64,000 nucleotides of DNA from Hypericum androsaemum (taxonomy: Eukaryota; Streptophyta; Magnoliopsida; Malpighiales; Hypericaceae). Position numbers and translations under genes: made by a program. Positions 35,346 through 47,490 of this stretch are shown here, piece after piece. The notes under the pieces were generated by a model that worked only from the letters and a program-made list of their open reading frames with translations, was not told the DNA's origin and made no database searches. Position 1 is the stretch's first letter. Each line of letters opens with the position of its first letter. The stretch lies in assembly GCA_963995505.1 (NCBI GenBank), contig OZ023197.1, forward strand, positions 11,468,475 through 11,532,474, given 5' to 3'.

Positions 35346-35814
35346 CTTCCACGGCCGAGTTTAACTTAGTAATTTCCAATGTATTGGAGTCGTAATTGGA
35401 TATGGTCTACTTAATTGCAAGAGGGAGATCGAACTGGCACCTTCCCTTTCCTCAACTATGTTCTCCCAAATCCCCAAATCATCTAAATCCTTACTGCCCT
35501 GGTTGGTTCCTAATCCGCCCTCCGAGAAATGGCCACGGAGAACAAGAAAGCACGCGACGACGAGCATGAAGAATCACTAAACGACCTCTTTGCCATGCTC
35601 AAGACTGATCTTCAGGTAGAGATGTTAAAGGAAGAACCTTATTAGCGCTTGACATGCCGCGAATCTTATTGAAAGAGAGAGGTGCCCTTGGGAACACGGA
35701 TATAGATGGTGCATGGCTGTCGTCATCTCGTGCCGTAAGATTTTGGATTTAGTCCCGCAATGACCTCAACCCTTGTGTTGATTGGAAACCCTAATTTATT
35801 TGCTCTGTTCTATA

Positions 35815-36408
35815 CTCGAGTTGGATATGACTAGCGGGTAACAACAAAGTTTTTCTTATCAAGATTTACCATGATTGTGTTTTATAAGACTCGAGACTCC
35901 TATTTAATTTCTCTATGAAAATTATGTTATATAAATGTTTTTGTTGGATTATGAGTATGTTTTCCGATATGGATGACTAGTAATCAAGTCCAGCCGTGAT
36001 CAATCAATGATATTAGCATATGTGCAAAATATACTAAAATATATTTTGATTTTGATATGATATGTGAGACTGACTAGAGTTGTTTATGATGATACGTTTA
36101 TCTTACAAAGTTGTCTTTTGCTCTGATCTAGGATTAACAACAAATAAACTTGTATTCTTCGGGATAGTAGTTTATAAATTCAGAGTTGTGAATGTAATCT
36201 GCTGTCGTATTAGAAATTTCATTTACTAATTCAAAACTACGAAGCTAGCATCTTTCTGTCACTGATGTGACATTTCGCAGGAATGGGAAGGGAAATAACA
36301 TTATGAGTGTGAATGGACAAGTTTCAGCTTAATAAGTGTAAGAAAAAGTCACTAACGCCGTCTGAGTCCGAGAAATGAAAATATGACTCTTTGCACTTGC
36401 AACTTCTT
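35815..36408 (-). repeat. F-box array unit 3 (left part, split by LINE)
   Basis: It is homologous to 23620-24180 and 31440-31990, then interrupted by the LINE at 36409. The sequence resumes at 41010. Confidence 0.8.
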
Positions 36409-36735
36409 CTTCTTTTTTTGAAAATTAGAATTATATTGATATTGGTGTTATATACAAGTATGCAAAAGGGTGAGAGACTCTCGCACACAAACCGTGGAGA
36501 GAACATCACTGATCTCTGTACAACCTACTACCAAAGTAGCAGGAAAGAGGTCAACCAAGACACAAAACTAAAGCTAAAAATAGAGATTTCTCCTGCATTT
36601 AACCAACATGGAAATGCCAGAGAAATCTCCACAAAGCCAAACGAGAGTTCCAAGGCCCACCAACAACGGAGCCCACCAAAAACCAAAAGGGCCGAGAGGC
36701 ACCCCCATCCTGCACCGTAGCTACGCCATAAGGTT

Positions 36736-37627
36736 TTACAACACCAAAAACAAGTCTTGCCTGCAATAAAGATCTCTAGTTCCTGCCCAGTTTTGCCATT
36801 CCATGGCATTTCTTAGGATATCTGCAATCAGGGTGCCAATGTTGGGGAACGTTCCTTGAAAGATTACCTTGTTGCGAAGAATCCAGATGCCCCATATAAT
36901 AGATGCGAAGATAGTGTACCAAATTTTACTATTAGCATCTCCGCTTCTTACCAGCCCCATCCAAAGTTCTAATAACCCCTCCAAACGACCGCCAGAGACC
37001 AAAGAGATGCAAGCTAAGTGATTGAAATGGTTCCAAATTTGAGTCGCAAAAGGACAGCCCACGAAAAGGTGACTCGCTGTCTCGAGAAGGGGGGGGGGGG
37101 GGGGGCGAAGCCTGTTGCGAGAGCAACCCCAGCCGAAGCAAATTGGCCCTAGTTGCAATCCTATCCTGCAGGGCTTGCCAAAGAAAGCAGGAGATCTTGT
37201 ACGGGATTAAGTTGACCCGATCCTTGCTCATTACTTCAGGTGAGTAGAATCTGAGACCCGCAAAAGCCTGAGAGTATAGGCTCTTTACAGTAGTATCATG
37301 GGCCCACTTAATAGTATCGCGGCCAAAATCTCGAGGATAGACGTACTGAATGATCTGAATCAGCCTTTCAAGGCTGGGTTGCTCCCAACCCCGAAGCAAC
37401 CACCTCCAGGTTAGATTCCAAGACCAAGATCCGAGGAGGTAAGAGCCACAATTTGTAAGAAACTCACCTTTCTGAGTAGAGACATAATACAGGGTTGGGA
37501 ATTCTTCTTTCAAAGCCTGGTCGCCCACCCAAACATCATCCCAAAATCGAGTATCCCTCCTACTCCGAACCAGCATGGAGCAACCACAACAGCAGGTGGA
37601 ACCAAGGTGTTGGCCTGAAATTGTCAA
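36736..37627 (-). pseudogene. LINE C-terminal (zf-RVT) region, two frames
   Basis: FWDDVWVGD, YKISCFLWQALQDRI and ASHLFVGCPFATQIWNHF are landmarks of the region after the RT domain. The frame changes at a run of 17 G (37089-37105). The end near 36736 reads ...WNGKTG-like sequence in overlapping frames and the tail has no further domain. Confidence 0.8.
37089..37105. repeat. G17 homopolymer
   Basis: Seventeen consecutive G sit exactly where the LINE reading frame shifts. The length may be variable or mis-sequenced. Confidence 0.95.
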
Positions 37628-37647
37628 GGTGTTGACTTCCCGAGGTC

Positions 37648-38406
37648 TTAGGAACCAAGATAAGAAAGGAGGTCATAACTTTTAGGTTGGCCTGTGTAGA
37701 ACAACTGGCCAACTGGAATGTGATCAGATATAGATCTTGGCAATCCCCATTGTGACATCGTAGAAAAGTGCTGCAGCCACGAAGGGGACACAAGAAATAT
37801 GTCCGACCTACTTGAGGCGCCAGGGCCCCTCCAGGTGAACCTACATCCCTGCATAGGCAAGTCTACAAGCTCCACCTCAGCGATGAAATCCCGAAACTGA
37901 CTTGATCCGGAGCTAGAACCAACTTGACCAGTACTTCGTTCTGAGCCTCCAACCATAGCGTTAAAATCACCTCCCATAATCCACAAATCAACTGTGATAC
38001 TCTGTTTAAGAGCCACCAGCTCAGCCCATAAAGAGCGCTGCTCAGGTCTCAGAATTGGGGCATTGACATTAACAACACAACAGACAAGATTGAGTCCAAC
38101 CAATCTACCAGTAACACACAGCCAACTACATCCTTTAAGATAATTATGAAGGACAAAAAAATTAGAGCTCCAGATCGTAAAGATACCACCCGAGTTCCCA
38201 TTAGAATGGATTGCCTCCTGACCAAAATCTTTGCGCCTCCAGATCTGCCTCGCTTTAGCAAGAGAGGGGGACACAATCTTAGTTTCCTGCAGGAGTAGCA
38301 TACCCACATTATTCGTACGAGTCACTTTCCTTACTTCTCTTTTAAATTCTGGGGCATTGAGCTCCCGAACATTCCATGAGAGCCAATTCATTGCGAGAGA
38401 CTGCAT
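37648..38406 (-). pseudogene. LINE AP-type endonuclease domain
   Basis: Its 252 codons cover the endonuclease fold: NWLSWNVRELN at the start, the catalytic glutamate in LLLQETK, GGDFNAM, and the histidine in ISDHIPV near the end. This enzyme nicks target DNA to prime reverse transcription. The ORF stops soon after SDH, and about 20 bases on the zf-RVT tail begins, so RT was removed by internal deletion. Confidence 0.85.
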
Positions 38407-38408
38407 TC

Positions 38409-40301
38409 TCAGATTCGCCCACCATCGAGAGAGCTAGGACTGCCAAATTTACTAGCTGATGTAATCATACCATCCAGGACATTGATTAATTTCTGCTGGT
38501 TAGCAGCATCGTGCATCCCCACTCTATTTAGCAAAGCAAGGGTGTCCTTAGCCTCTTTAATTGCCGCCGCAGCGGATGGGGATGGAGTGGAGACAGAGAT
38601 TGAATCAGAACAATTCAAAGAAGGCACCTGCATGTCCGAGGGGGGGCACAGGTAGAGAGCCTTAAGATGCCTGCTTCCCCGCAACTTACAATTACAGATC
38701 ACCATGTTGACAGGCCTCCGAGAAGGCAACTTAGAATGGGCACCCGCCTGCCAAGCAGAGCCAAGTCTGCCCAAGAATTTGTTACCGACAAAAGAAGCAG
38801 CACCATTACGACACCCGCTTATGGATTTTGACATCCGCACCTCAGGGGTGTCCGAGATCATTTCAGAACTTAAGGATTCCTGAGCCCCCGGAGCAGGGCC
38901 ATCTAGAAAATAACTATCTTAGGAGCCAGTCCAGCTCGACAAGAATGTCTAGGCTCATTCGGACCACTACGAGCAACAACTATCTTACCCATCAAAGAGC
39001 CAGGCCTCTCATCCGCATGGAGCAAGGAAGGAATCACCTTCATGCCTCCAGGAGGAAGCGAGGCTAGTGGGACCTCTGAACTATCAGAGAATCCAACCTA
39101 AGAGGGAGATGATGGAGTCATGTTGACACCCAAAATCTGTACCAAACCAGTCCGAAGGGCAGTCCGGTCCGCACCCAAACTAACCAAAATACTCTTCCCC
39201 TTTAAGAGCCTCCGATGCTCGGCTACAGAGTCACCAGAGCCTTCCACCGCAGAGCCTGGCCAGAGATCAAACAATTGACACTATGGGATTTCACCAGCTT
39301 CTCTTAGGTGAATGTGAAGGAGATCATCCTTTATGTTTAGATCCACCAAACGATCAACAAAGTGTGGGACCTTAGTAGAGATCAAGACCTTAGTGACTTC
39401 CAAAGAGATCGAGTCTTTAAGACTAAGCGAATGAACCATACATCCCACCTTGCTGAGAAGCAGTTCGAGCAAGCTTCAACTTCTCAGATGTAGAGGGATG
39501 CCGCTGCAGGAAACCCAGGAAAAACATTCGCATGAAGAACTAATGCTTCTCCAATCATCCACCAAAACAAACTCAGACTGTAGCTTGCATTTCCAGAAAA
39601 GCTTGTCCTCAATTCCAGCAGTATAGACCAGAAAAAAGAGTCCACCAAAAGGCCTTTTAGCCCTAGAACACAAACCCAGGCTTAATAATTTATGATAAGT
39701 GAAAGGGAGGTCGCTTGCCAAGTTCAGCTTGATAACCAAGCCACAGTCCAACCACTCAATGTCTAGAGAGCACGGAACAAAGGTAAAGGATGGGGCTGGG
39801 GGAGGCAGAGAGGACAACCCCTTTGCGCTCAAAGAAGCAGCAAAAGACTTGGACTTTAAAAATTGAGATGGAGCAAGCTGCCCCCCGGAACAGAGGCCTT
39901 TGGACAAGTAGATTTTGCTGGGTATATCTTCGCCTTCCCTTTGTCAAAATGAGCATAATCAACAAGGAGTCGCCGATGCCCAATAAGTTTCCCATTGAAC
40001 TCTTTGATCATCTGGTCTCCGTCCAAATCACGAGGGATTCAGACAAAACCAAACCAGCTACCTTTCCTAGAGAGTTTTTGGGGCACAAAAAATCTGACAC
40101 CTTAAAGCAACTAGTGAACAAGTTCTTCAAGGGCATGTTATCAACATAAATGGTCTGAACAGGACCTAGCTTTGGCATAGTCCCAGAACATAGTTGATGC
40201 AGCCGACACCGCTGGCCCGATCTCCTCCCAGAGAATGAGGCCGGATGGATGCTATTGCCATTGCGAGAACTCCACCACGCGGAGCCCAGAAAAGGCCCCA
40301 C
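38409..40301 (-). pseudogene. LINE ORF1 (gag-like, DUF4283-type), broken
   Basis: Consecutive minus-strand pieces (40301-40008, 39907-39476, 39472-39281, 38861-38409) resemble the ORF1 protein of plant L1 LINEs. The segment SISLEVTKVLISTKVPHFVD and the upstream tryptophan/aromatic pattern fit the RNA-binding N-terminal domain. Several frame breaks separate them and no zinc knuckle is clearly visible. Confidence 0.55.
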
Positions 40302-40870
40302 AAGCCCTCAGTGCCGCTGGCCTTCGCCTACGATAGGTGAGGAGGGATGCCACCGATGAAGCTCTGCATATCTCACAGCTCGACCGTCACTGCGGGCCTT
40401 TCTCCACCGGGAAAGAGGGATGTTAACAAATCGAGATAGAAAATAGAGCGCGTGGCCGACACCGCAGGCCCGACTCCACACCTGTAGAAGAAGTCAGAGG
40501 GATGCTATCGCCACCACGTACTCACTGCCACGTAGAGCCCGGAGAGAGCTCCACAAGTACCTAGTGCCGCTGGCCCTACCCAGCTTATGGATAGGAGGGA
40601 TGCCGCTAGGAAAGCTCTGCCTAGAACTCCGCTCAACCGTCACCGCTAGCCTTTCTCCACAAAGAAAGAAGAAAAGAGACAGGTCGAGAAAATTATACAT
40701 GAAACCGGAACCGTTGAGGATCCACCGAGCGAAACCCAGAGAGGGCCCCGCCTGGGCAAGGAGCCGCTGGCTCAGCCCTACAAAAGAAGGAGGAAAGTCG
40801 CCCTGCCATCACCGTTGGCCCTTCCCCGCCGGGAAGGAGGGATGCAAACGGACGGGGCCTTCCGGCCCAG
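40170..40870 (-). repeat. Repeated GC-rich modules in the LINE 5' region
   Basis: Roughly three diverged copies of a 200-250-base module (about 40195-40430, 40445-40690, 40700-40865). Each contains GCCGCTGGCC/GCCGACACCG, GGAGGGATGC and CTTTCTCCAC-type words in the same order. They may be promoter monomers. Confidence 0.65.
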
Positions 40871-41009
40871 AAAGCCAACGCAGTTGTCAAAAGTGAAGAC
40901 CTAGAAAAAAGAGAATTTGGAGGAAGATGGCGATAGAGGGAAAAAATTAGGGTAAAGTGTTTGAAATTTGGGGGGCACGGGTTTCAAGTCAGAGCACAAG
41001 AGCACAAGT

Positions 41010-42060
41010 CACTTGCAACTTCTTTACATGCAAAAAAAGCCAAATTTTTTCATCCGTAATATTGGATTCTAGAAAACTGGACATGATTTACAATTCGGTT
41101 TCTCAAGCATTTTGGTCATACTTTTTACATCTAATATCATACCTACTGAATTCTAATTATGATGTCTTTTCAAAACTCGAAATCAGAATCAGTTTAAATT
41201 AGAACATATGATAAAAGTTCAAAGTACAATGTAAGAAGCGGGGTAAAAAACACTCATGGTCATTAAACTTTAATAATTTTTTGTCCATGGTCACTAAACT
41301 ATTTTTTTACCCTTTATGGTCACTAATCTATACTAAATTACTCAGGTATGGTCACTCCAGCCACTTTTTCGCCAAAAATCTTCACGGAAACAAGAAAAAT
41401 TAGTCCCGGGATTATTAGGTTAGGGTTGGAACGTTAATTAGATGACCGGACTTTGCCGGAAAAGATCTCCGGGACTAAATTTTCTTGTTTCCGTGAAGAT
41501 TTCTAGCGAAAAAGTGGTCGGAGTGACCATACCTGAGTAATTTAGTATAGATTAGCGACCATAAATGGTAAAAAAATAATTTAGTGACTATGGATAAAAA
41601 ATTGTTAAAGTTCTGTGACCATGGGTGTTTTTTACCCGTAAGAAGCGCAAACCAGAAATCTGGGCAATTTCTTCTCACAAGGACAATCTGAGCAATCTCA
41701 TAGAGTTTAACCTCCCTCTTAAGAAGCTAAACCTTCTTCGAAGAAACGATGTTCGAAAAACTCAAATCATTTTAGAATCTTCTTTTCAAGGATGAACTTA
41801 GCATGGGGGAGAGGATGTTGGAACTGAACACAAAGTTTCAGCCATATTATGCGAAGACTCCTTGGTTGACTTCGGAATTATGGTCTTCTCAAGGAACATT
41901 GACTACTTACAGCAGAAAATTAACAAAAGCAAACCTTTGGTCAATGAATATAATCTCGTGAATCTTAATAATTTTGACATCCGACAAGAAATAATCCGAG
42001 AAGTTGTTCCTCTACATCCGATCTTCAAAGCAATAGATTTATTTATTATCTGAAAGGACC
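41010..42060 (-). repeat. F-box array unit 3 (right part, contains MITE)
   Basis: Homology to unit 1 and unit 2 flanks resumes at 41010 (ATTTACAATTCGGTTTCTC...). The portion 41640-42060 also matches 57070-57370. It is interrupted by the MITE at 41241-41637. No F-box exon follows, so this unit has lost its gene. Confidence 0.75.
41241..41637. mobile_element. 397-bp Mutator-type MITE with long inverted repeats
   Basis: The ends are GGGTAAAAAACAC and its complement. The two arms are complementary along about 170 bases each around a short unpaired centre near 41420. GTAAGAAGCG occurs at 41231-41240 and 41638-41647, a perfect 10-bp target duplication. There is no coding capacity. Confidence 0.95.
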
Positions 42061-43130
42061 AGTCGACCCTGAGGACGGGAGAAATTCTGGGTTACTCTCC
42101 GATTTATTTTTTAAAATTATGGAATCTACCGATTTTTCAACCGAAAAAAAAAAATCGGAAACACCCAATGTGAGTTATTTGGCCGAATGTGCACCAGTGA
42201 CTACTGCTTCGGGGCCACCGGCGGTGCTGGAAAGTTACCAACTACCAAAGACTGAGTAGAGGATCTTAGGAGAGGATGATGATTTGAAATGGTTTTGTAA
42301 GCATTTATCTTTATCTTTAAAATAAAATAAGAATGATTGTGGCATATTTAAGTTGACGGAGATGTTACGTAAGATGATGAAGTGTTACCGATGATCGGAA
42401 AAATAATTTTGGAGTGTTAATTGACCCATTCAAACAAAGTAGAAGGGATGAAGTGGACCAATTTCAAGTACAAAGTATTTATTAATTTTTGGGATAAATA
42501 AGAGGGTCTATAACCTTTGTTCCTTAATTTTTTATATTAAAAAAACTGTCACCGCATTGTGGCGGAAGTAGAAGTTGAGCGGGTCCACTTAGCTTATTTT
42601 TTATTTTTGAAAAGTTAGATATTTTGAGAAAATATATAAGTCTGTATTTATTTTGAAAATTTTAGTATTTTTTATACAAAAAAGGAAGGAAAAAAAATCC
42701 TAAAAGAGAGTATTAATATTATAGATTGAGTGCTATACAATTTAGTAATTGTATTTGAAAAACGTATTAAATCGTCCACGAGTAAAATCACCCTTGTTTC
42801 CTAATAAAATATTTGATTTTGAACCCTTTTCGGGTTTTCTTACAATTTTAGTTCCATTGTTACGCCTTAACTTTTATTTCCGAGGCATTTTGGACAGTAT
42901 TTTTTTCTGAAGTAATTGATAATATTTGGCGAAAGAAAAATTCGCAATTTCACGATCGCTGACTTCATGAAAACTCTTATATGACAAAATGTATTTAAAA
43001 AAAATCGCACCAAAAAAAATATATCGTTGATAATACCACGAGTATAAAATTCATCTTCGACGCATGATACAATCGGTAATGCCTATCCCACACTTCTCCG
43101 GATAACAACACAAACATCGAGTATAGCTAG
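42061..43130. other. Spacer, no gene seen
   Basis: AT-rich. A 65-base piece near 42545-42605 matches 28555-28610 and part of the block shared with 47 kb. Nothing else is recognised. Confidence 0.45.
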
Positions 43131-43139
43131 CTAATGACA

Positions 43140-44000
43140 TATTGAGCCCCCCATAACCTTAGGATTTCTATTGCAATAGGCCCGAAAGAGCAATTGCGAT
43201 ACAAATCGCCAAGACTATTGTAACTGGGCCCGTATAACTGATTACTGGTGAGCCCATGTACACTACTTGATCATCTTCTTATACAGCGTGGTCTTTTTCT
43301 TCCGAAGAAGACTGATGTGGCATTTGTAGCCTCTTAGAAAGAAGAAGGCCAGAAACCATCTAAAGTGACCTTCCAGTTTTACCTCTTCGGATTCGGAATC
43401 TATTTGAGTTAGAACATATAATGAAAGTTCAAAGTACAAAGTACAAAATCTCAGCAATAAGTACACATTAGCAAACCAGTCGCCGTATTGAAACTACCCA
43501 AAAATAGAGGAAATTACATGCTACGAAACGATATAGTACTTCACTAACGAGCAGTAATATACTACTAGACTCACTCAGTAGTTTCATCCCAATTTGGTAC
43601 GTCGCAATCGGTCAGATTAGCACCAGAAAACTACGTTCCAACATTTGAAGTGCTATTACAATTCACATTACCTATGCTGCTACATTCATCTTGGGAGTCA
43701 TCTTATAGATTGTAACCTCCAGTATCGTACGCCGTCCTCCAGAGAAGCTGAACCACCAACTTCATCAGCTAAAAATTAACAAAAGCAAACCTTTGGTCAT
43801 CGAATATAATCCCGCAAAGCTCAATAATTTTGATATTCTGACAAGAAATGATCCAAGGCATTGTTCCTCAACATCCGATCTTCAAAGCGATAGATTTATT
43901 CATCGTCAGAATGGACCTCTTCACATTCATCATCTGATGACTGCGGGAAACAATTTATGTTAGAATTTGTAGTAGTTAATATTCAAGAGGAAGAAGTTTC
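43140..44000 (-). repeat. F-box array unit 4, 3' flanking module
   Basis: 43140-43470 matches 52850-53160 (unit 6) closely. 43740-43990 matches the 3' modules of the other units. Confidence 0.75.
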
Positions 44001-44014
44001 AATGCATTTGTTAC

Positions 44015-44300
44015 AACCAAAAAACTGGGATGACAGATATATCCCTTTCATTCTTCATGAAGGAAGGTAAAAGCCTTATCGAAGTGGATAGCAGAGTTGA
44101 TTGTTCCTCATTCCTATGAACGATTTAAGAATAAATATCTTTTGGATCAAATCTTACCAGATCAAAATATGTATCCACACTCTTCAAATTAGGTGAACAA
44201 TGATCACAAACATTACCTCATCAGTAAGCACTTTGAGGACCAAGCACTTCCGGTGAGATAATATAGGACACACGGATTCCGTCACCATTTTCTCAAGATC
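44015..44300 (-). other. Candidate downstream exons of F-box gene 3
   Basis: An 84-base exon at 44300-44217 (LEKMVTESVCPILSHRKCLV...) and a terminal exon (SIRLLPSFMKNERDISVIP, stop near 44017) keep the frames of the other units although exon 1 of this gene is broken. Confidence 0.45.
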
Positions 44301-44393
44301 CTTAAGAGATGAATAACAACAGAGAAAGAATGCCATCAGAACGAATCAATTGAACTTGCTACATTTCATGAACAAAATAATAAACCAGCAGCG

Positions 44394-44513
44394 ATTCACC
44401 TAAGTAACGAAACATTAAGAAAAATACGATTTATTCATACAGATCAGCTTATCATTCACCTAAGTAACGAAACATTAAGGAAACTACGATTTATTCATAC
44501 AGATCAGCTTATC
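44394..44513. repeat. Two 60-bp tandem repeats
   Basis: 44394-44453 is repeated at 44454-44513 with two or three substitutions. It lies in the intron region of F-box gene 3. Confidence 0.95.
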
Positions 44514-45009
44514 AACAATCTGTTTAGTGTGCTTAATATCACCCACAACAGAAATGCACTGGCAACATAAAAAAAGGAAAGGTTCTAATAGTTTCAACTC
44601 TTGAATCTTCAGGTACAATTATGCATTTAATTGACCAGACAACGCAACTGTGGTTTATTAGAGTAGTTACCGAGGCGACTAATGTGGTAAGGAAATAGTT
44701 GGAAATGATCAAGTGACTTTAGTTGAAAGAGGTAAGAGCTTGGAGAACTAATCCTCCTAGCAGGCTAATCACGAGCTTGTGTTCTCACCAAGTAGCATGA
44801 TAAAAGATAAGCACAGTAAACTAACAAAGGTACTTATGGTGAAAGATTTCTCAATTCTAACACATCCATACAGCAGCATCCCGGCATCATTCTTAAGAAC
44901 TAGAGCTCCCTGTAATTCACATGTTCAACGACACCCGAAAGATAATGAGTTGGTAAAATACGATATGAAAGGATGCATCCAAATTCCTAAAGTAGAGAAT
45001 AGGAAATAA

Positions 45010-45908
45010 TTACCCCTTGGCAGTAAATTATAATATGTAATTCCTGGCAATGTCGAACCCTCTCAAGAAGCACCTTCAATGCGTCTAGATACATCTGATT
45101 AACATCATTGTGAGATATACTGAATAAGAAAACAAGACGAACGCGGATCAACGATAGGATGTCGATCAGTTTACAGCTGGTCCAAAGCCAATCTCCAAAA
45201 TCTCCAACACCTCGAGTTGAGGAGCCCTAACATAAAGCTCCAACTCCTTGCCACTCTCCAAATCAAAAGCATTGTTATATAGCACCAATCTCTTCAACTT
45301 CTCGTGAAGAATGTGCGGCCCACTGTCCAAATAGACTTCACGCAACGACAAGGACTCGAGCTATGGACATCCAGACAACAGATCCTCGATCTTCAGTTCC
45401 ATACGCCCCGATCCAACCTCCAAAACCCTAAGCGATTCCCAAAACACCCTCCCCTGGGGATAAAACAACAATATTCCGTTCTCAGCTCCTTCAAGGAACG
45501 CTGGGAGTACAAGTATTCGGGGAGAACGTAAAGGTACAGACCTCTTAAGTCCAAGCTGAGATCCTCCACGTGGCGTGTCGAGGCGCGACGAACCAACCGG
45601 TCCACCATCGTAGAGGCTACGGAATCGCTATCGAAGAGCATGAGGTGGAATTTGAAGATCCTTGGGGCGGCGTGGGAGGCTAGGGTTCTGTCCACTGACA
45701 GCATAGTAGTGTTATCCACGCGGACGAGGTGGAGCTTTAGGTCGGGCACGTGGGTCCACGTGCGAAACCACCGCCACGACAAGACGCTGGTTCTGATTGC
45801 GTCTGTGGTATCGAGGAAAGAAAGGATGTGCATTTGGACGGCATCCGGTAAGTCGCTGATACGATCAATCGATTGTTGATGTTTTCGATCGTGGTTTGTT
45901 GTCACCAT
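45010..45908 (-). pseudogene. F-box/LRR gene 3, multiply disabled
   Basis: The start at 45908 aligns with the paralogs; an upstream ATG at 46019 adds an unrelated leader. The F-box is present (ISDLPDAVQMHILSFLDTTD...WRWFRTW), with some core changes. The frame breaks near 45452, a TAG at about 45363 replaces the leucine codon expected in the CP-LESLSL repeat, and another one-base loss near 45190 ends the remaining frame. LRR landmarks are still readable across frames. Confidence 0.85.
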
Positions 45909-46009
45909 TTTTGCTTCTAGCTTCCCTCCGGGGATGGTGGTGTGGAGGTGGACAAGAGTGAAGAAACTCCTAGGATTATTTTGGACCGGTTTCTTCCGTC
46001 CTCCATTCG

Positions 46010-47400
46010 GTCGGTCCAACCTGTTCGAACAAGATACTTTTTATATTATATAATAATACTTAATAATAAAATATTAAATATATGTACCAACCTTTTCCTA
46101 GGCTCGCGTGACTCGTGTCCGCCGAATTTGAGCTTTCTAGGCAAGTAATTTCAACTTCAAACGTAAAAGCTTTGAAAGTAAATTTCAACTTCCAAGAAAA
46201 AGAGCGGTATTCTTTTTAAATTTAACCAGTAAATCATTTTTTTTCATTTTGAGAATCAGTAAATCATAATTCAAGTGGTGGATTTTTTCAATATTACGTT
46301 GGTTTTTTCTAACTAAATCATTTTGGGATCACTTTCAAAAAATTTCTCATTCTGGTGGTCATCCGAATACAAGAAAAATATTTGTCATGCGTTGTTGCAT
46401 GGTGATTTTTTTCTCGTCACATTGCTTGACGAGATATTTTATCATCAATTTTTTCGATGATGGTATCTCAGTGATCTCCTGCCGCATAATTTTTTCGATG
46501 ATGGTATCAATTTTTTCGTATTTTAACTTTTTTTCAAAAAAATACCGCGTATTTTTCAATCCAAAAGATTTGGAATTGACCCATTTCGGACCCAATCCAA
46601 ACCGGTGGGAACACGGAGGAGTCGACGGCGGTCTTAATTTGCGGAAGAGGGTTCGGTTTGGGAAAATATGTGGGCGCGCCTTGGCTTGGGAAAATCTGTG
46701 AGTTTTTAAAAAAAATTAATTAAATTATTTCTCTTTTGATAATTTATTCATACGTCACGTCTGAATCGAGTTATCCTCCTCACTATCGACTAGGTAGTTC
46801 ATGTAGCCGTCAAAATATCATCGTTTAGAAAAAGATTTCTGAGCAATTGTCCGAGACTTCTAAGTGATAAAATTTAAAAAATAAATTTGGACGGATTATA
46901 TGTATTTTAAACTACATAGTACTTAAGTGAGAAATCGTGATATCACAATAAACTAAAAAATATTTTTTTCCTAAAAACTAAAATTACAAAATTATAAATC
47001 GGTGTTCGAGTATTCAACAAGTTATTTATCACGCTTTAAAGATTTTGTAAAAAAAATTACAAAATTGGGATTTTGGTGTGCTAGGGAAGTCTACTGGTTT
47101 TCTTAATAATAATTATTTTTTTAAACTTTGTCACCGCCGTGTGGCATCTGAAATTTTTTAATTTATCAAATTGCTGTATTAATTTAGCAAATCAGGTAAT
47201 TTTGGGTTAACCTAATTAACATGCTCGACGCCACACCCCGAGATTAATTGTGCTCCACTTTAATCAATTGAGATCTCACTAACAAATCACCACCGAATCC
47301 GAACTTTAAAAAAGAATTGCAAGGAGCGGGAGGAGGACGGAGAAATAGAGAGAGAAAGGGGCCAAAAAGGGCAACACAAAATATATTTAAAAAATCAAAA
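46010..47400. other. Mosaic of blocks shared with 28.0-29.6 kb
   Basis: 46010-46430 and 46620-47150 are the counterparts of 29140-29560 and 28050-28560. A 21-base word (AATTTTTTCGATGATGGTAT plus C) occurs twice near 46448 and 46490. No gene is seen. Confidence 0.55.
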
Positions 47401-47490
47401 GTCACGTGAAACAGCAACCTTCCTTCTCCTCTCTTTTCTCCTTCCCACCAAAACACCTCTCTTTCATCGGCTTGCGTGAACAACATCGCC

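Larger units (their letters stand above)
36409..41009 (-). mobile_element. L1-type LINE (RT-deleted) with 15-bp target duplications
   Basis: CACTTGCAACTTCTT occurs at 36394-36408 and 41010-41024. The 3' end (left) has an A-rich tail, seen as a T-run near 36412-36418. From right to left it holds a 5' region with repeated modules, a gag-like ORF1, an endonuclease domain and a zf-RVT tail. The reverse transcriptase itself is missing, so the copy is defective. The DNA outside the duplications is continuous in units 1 and 2, which confirms the borders. Confidence 0.93.

Noticed and set aside
40564..40896. 110-codon ORF antisense to the LINE 5' region
   Set aside because: It lies within repeated LINE modules on the opposite strand and has low-complexity basic composition.
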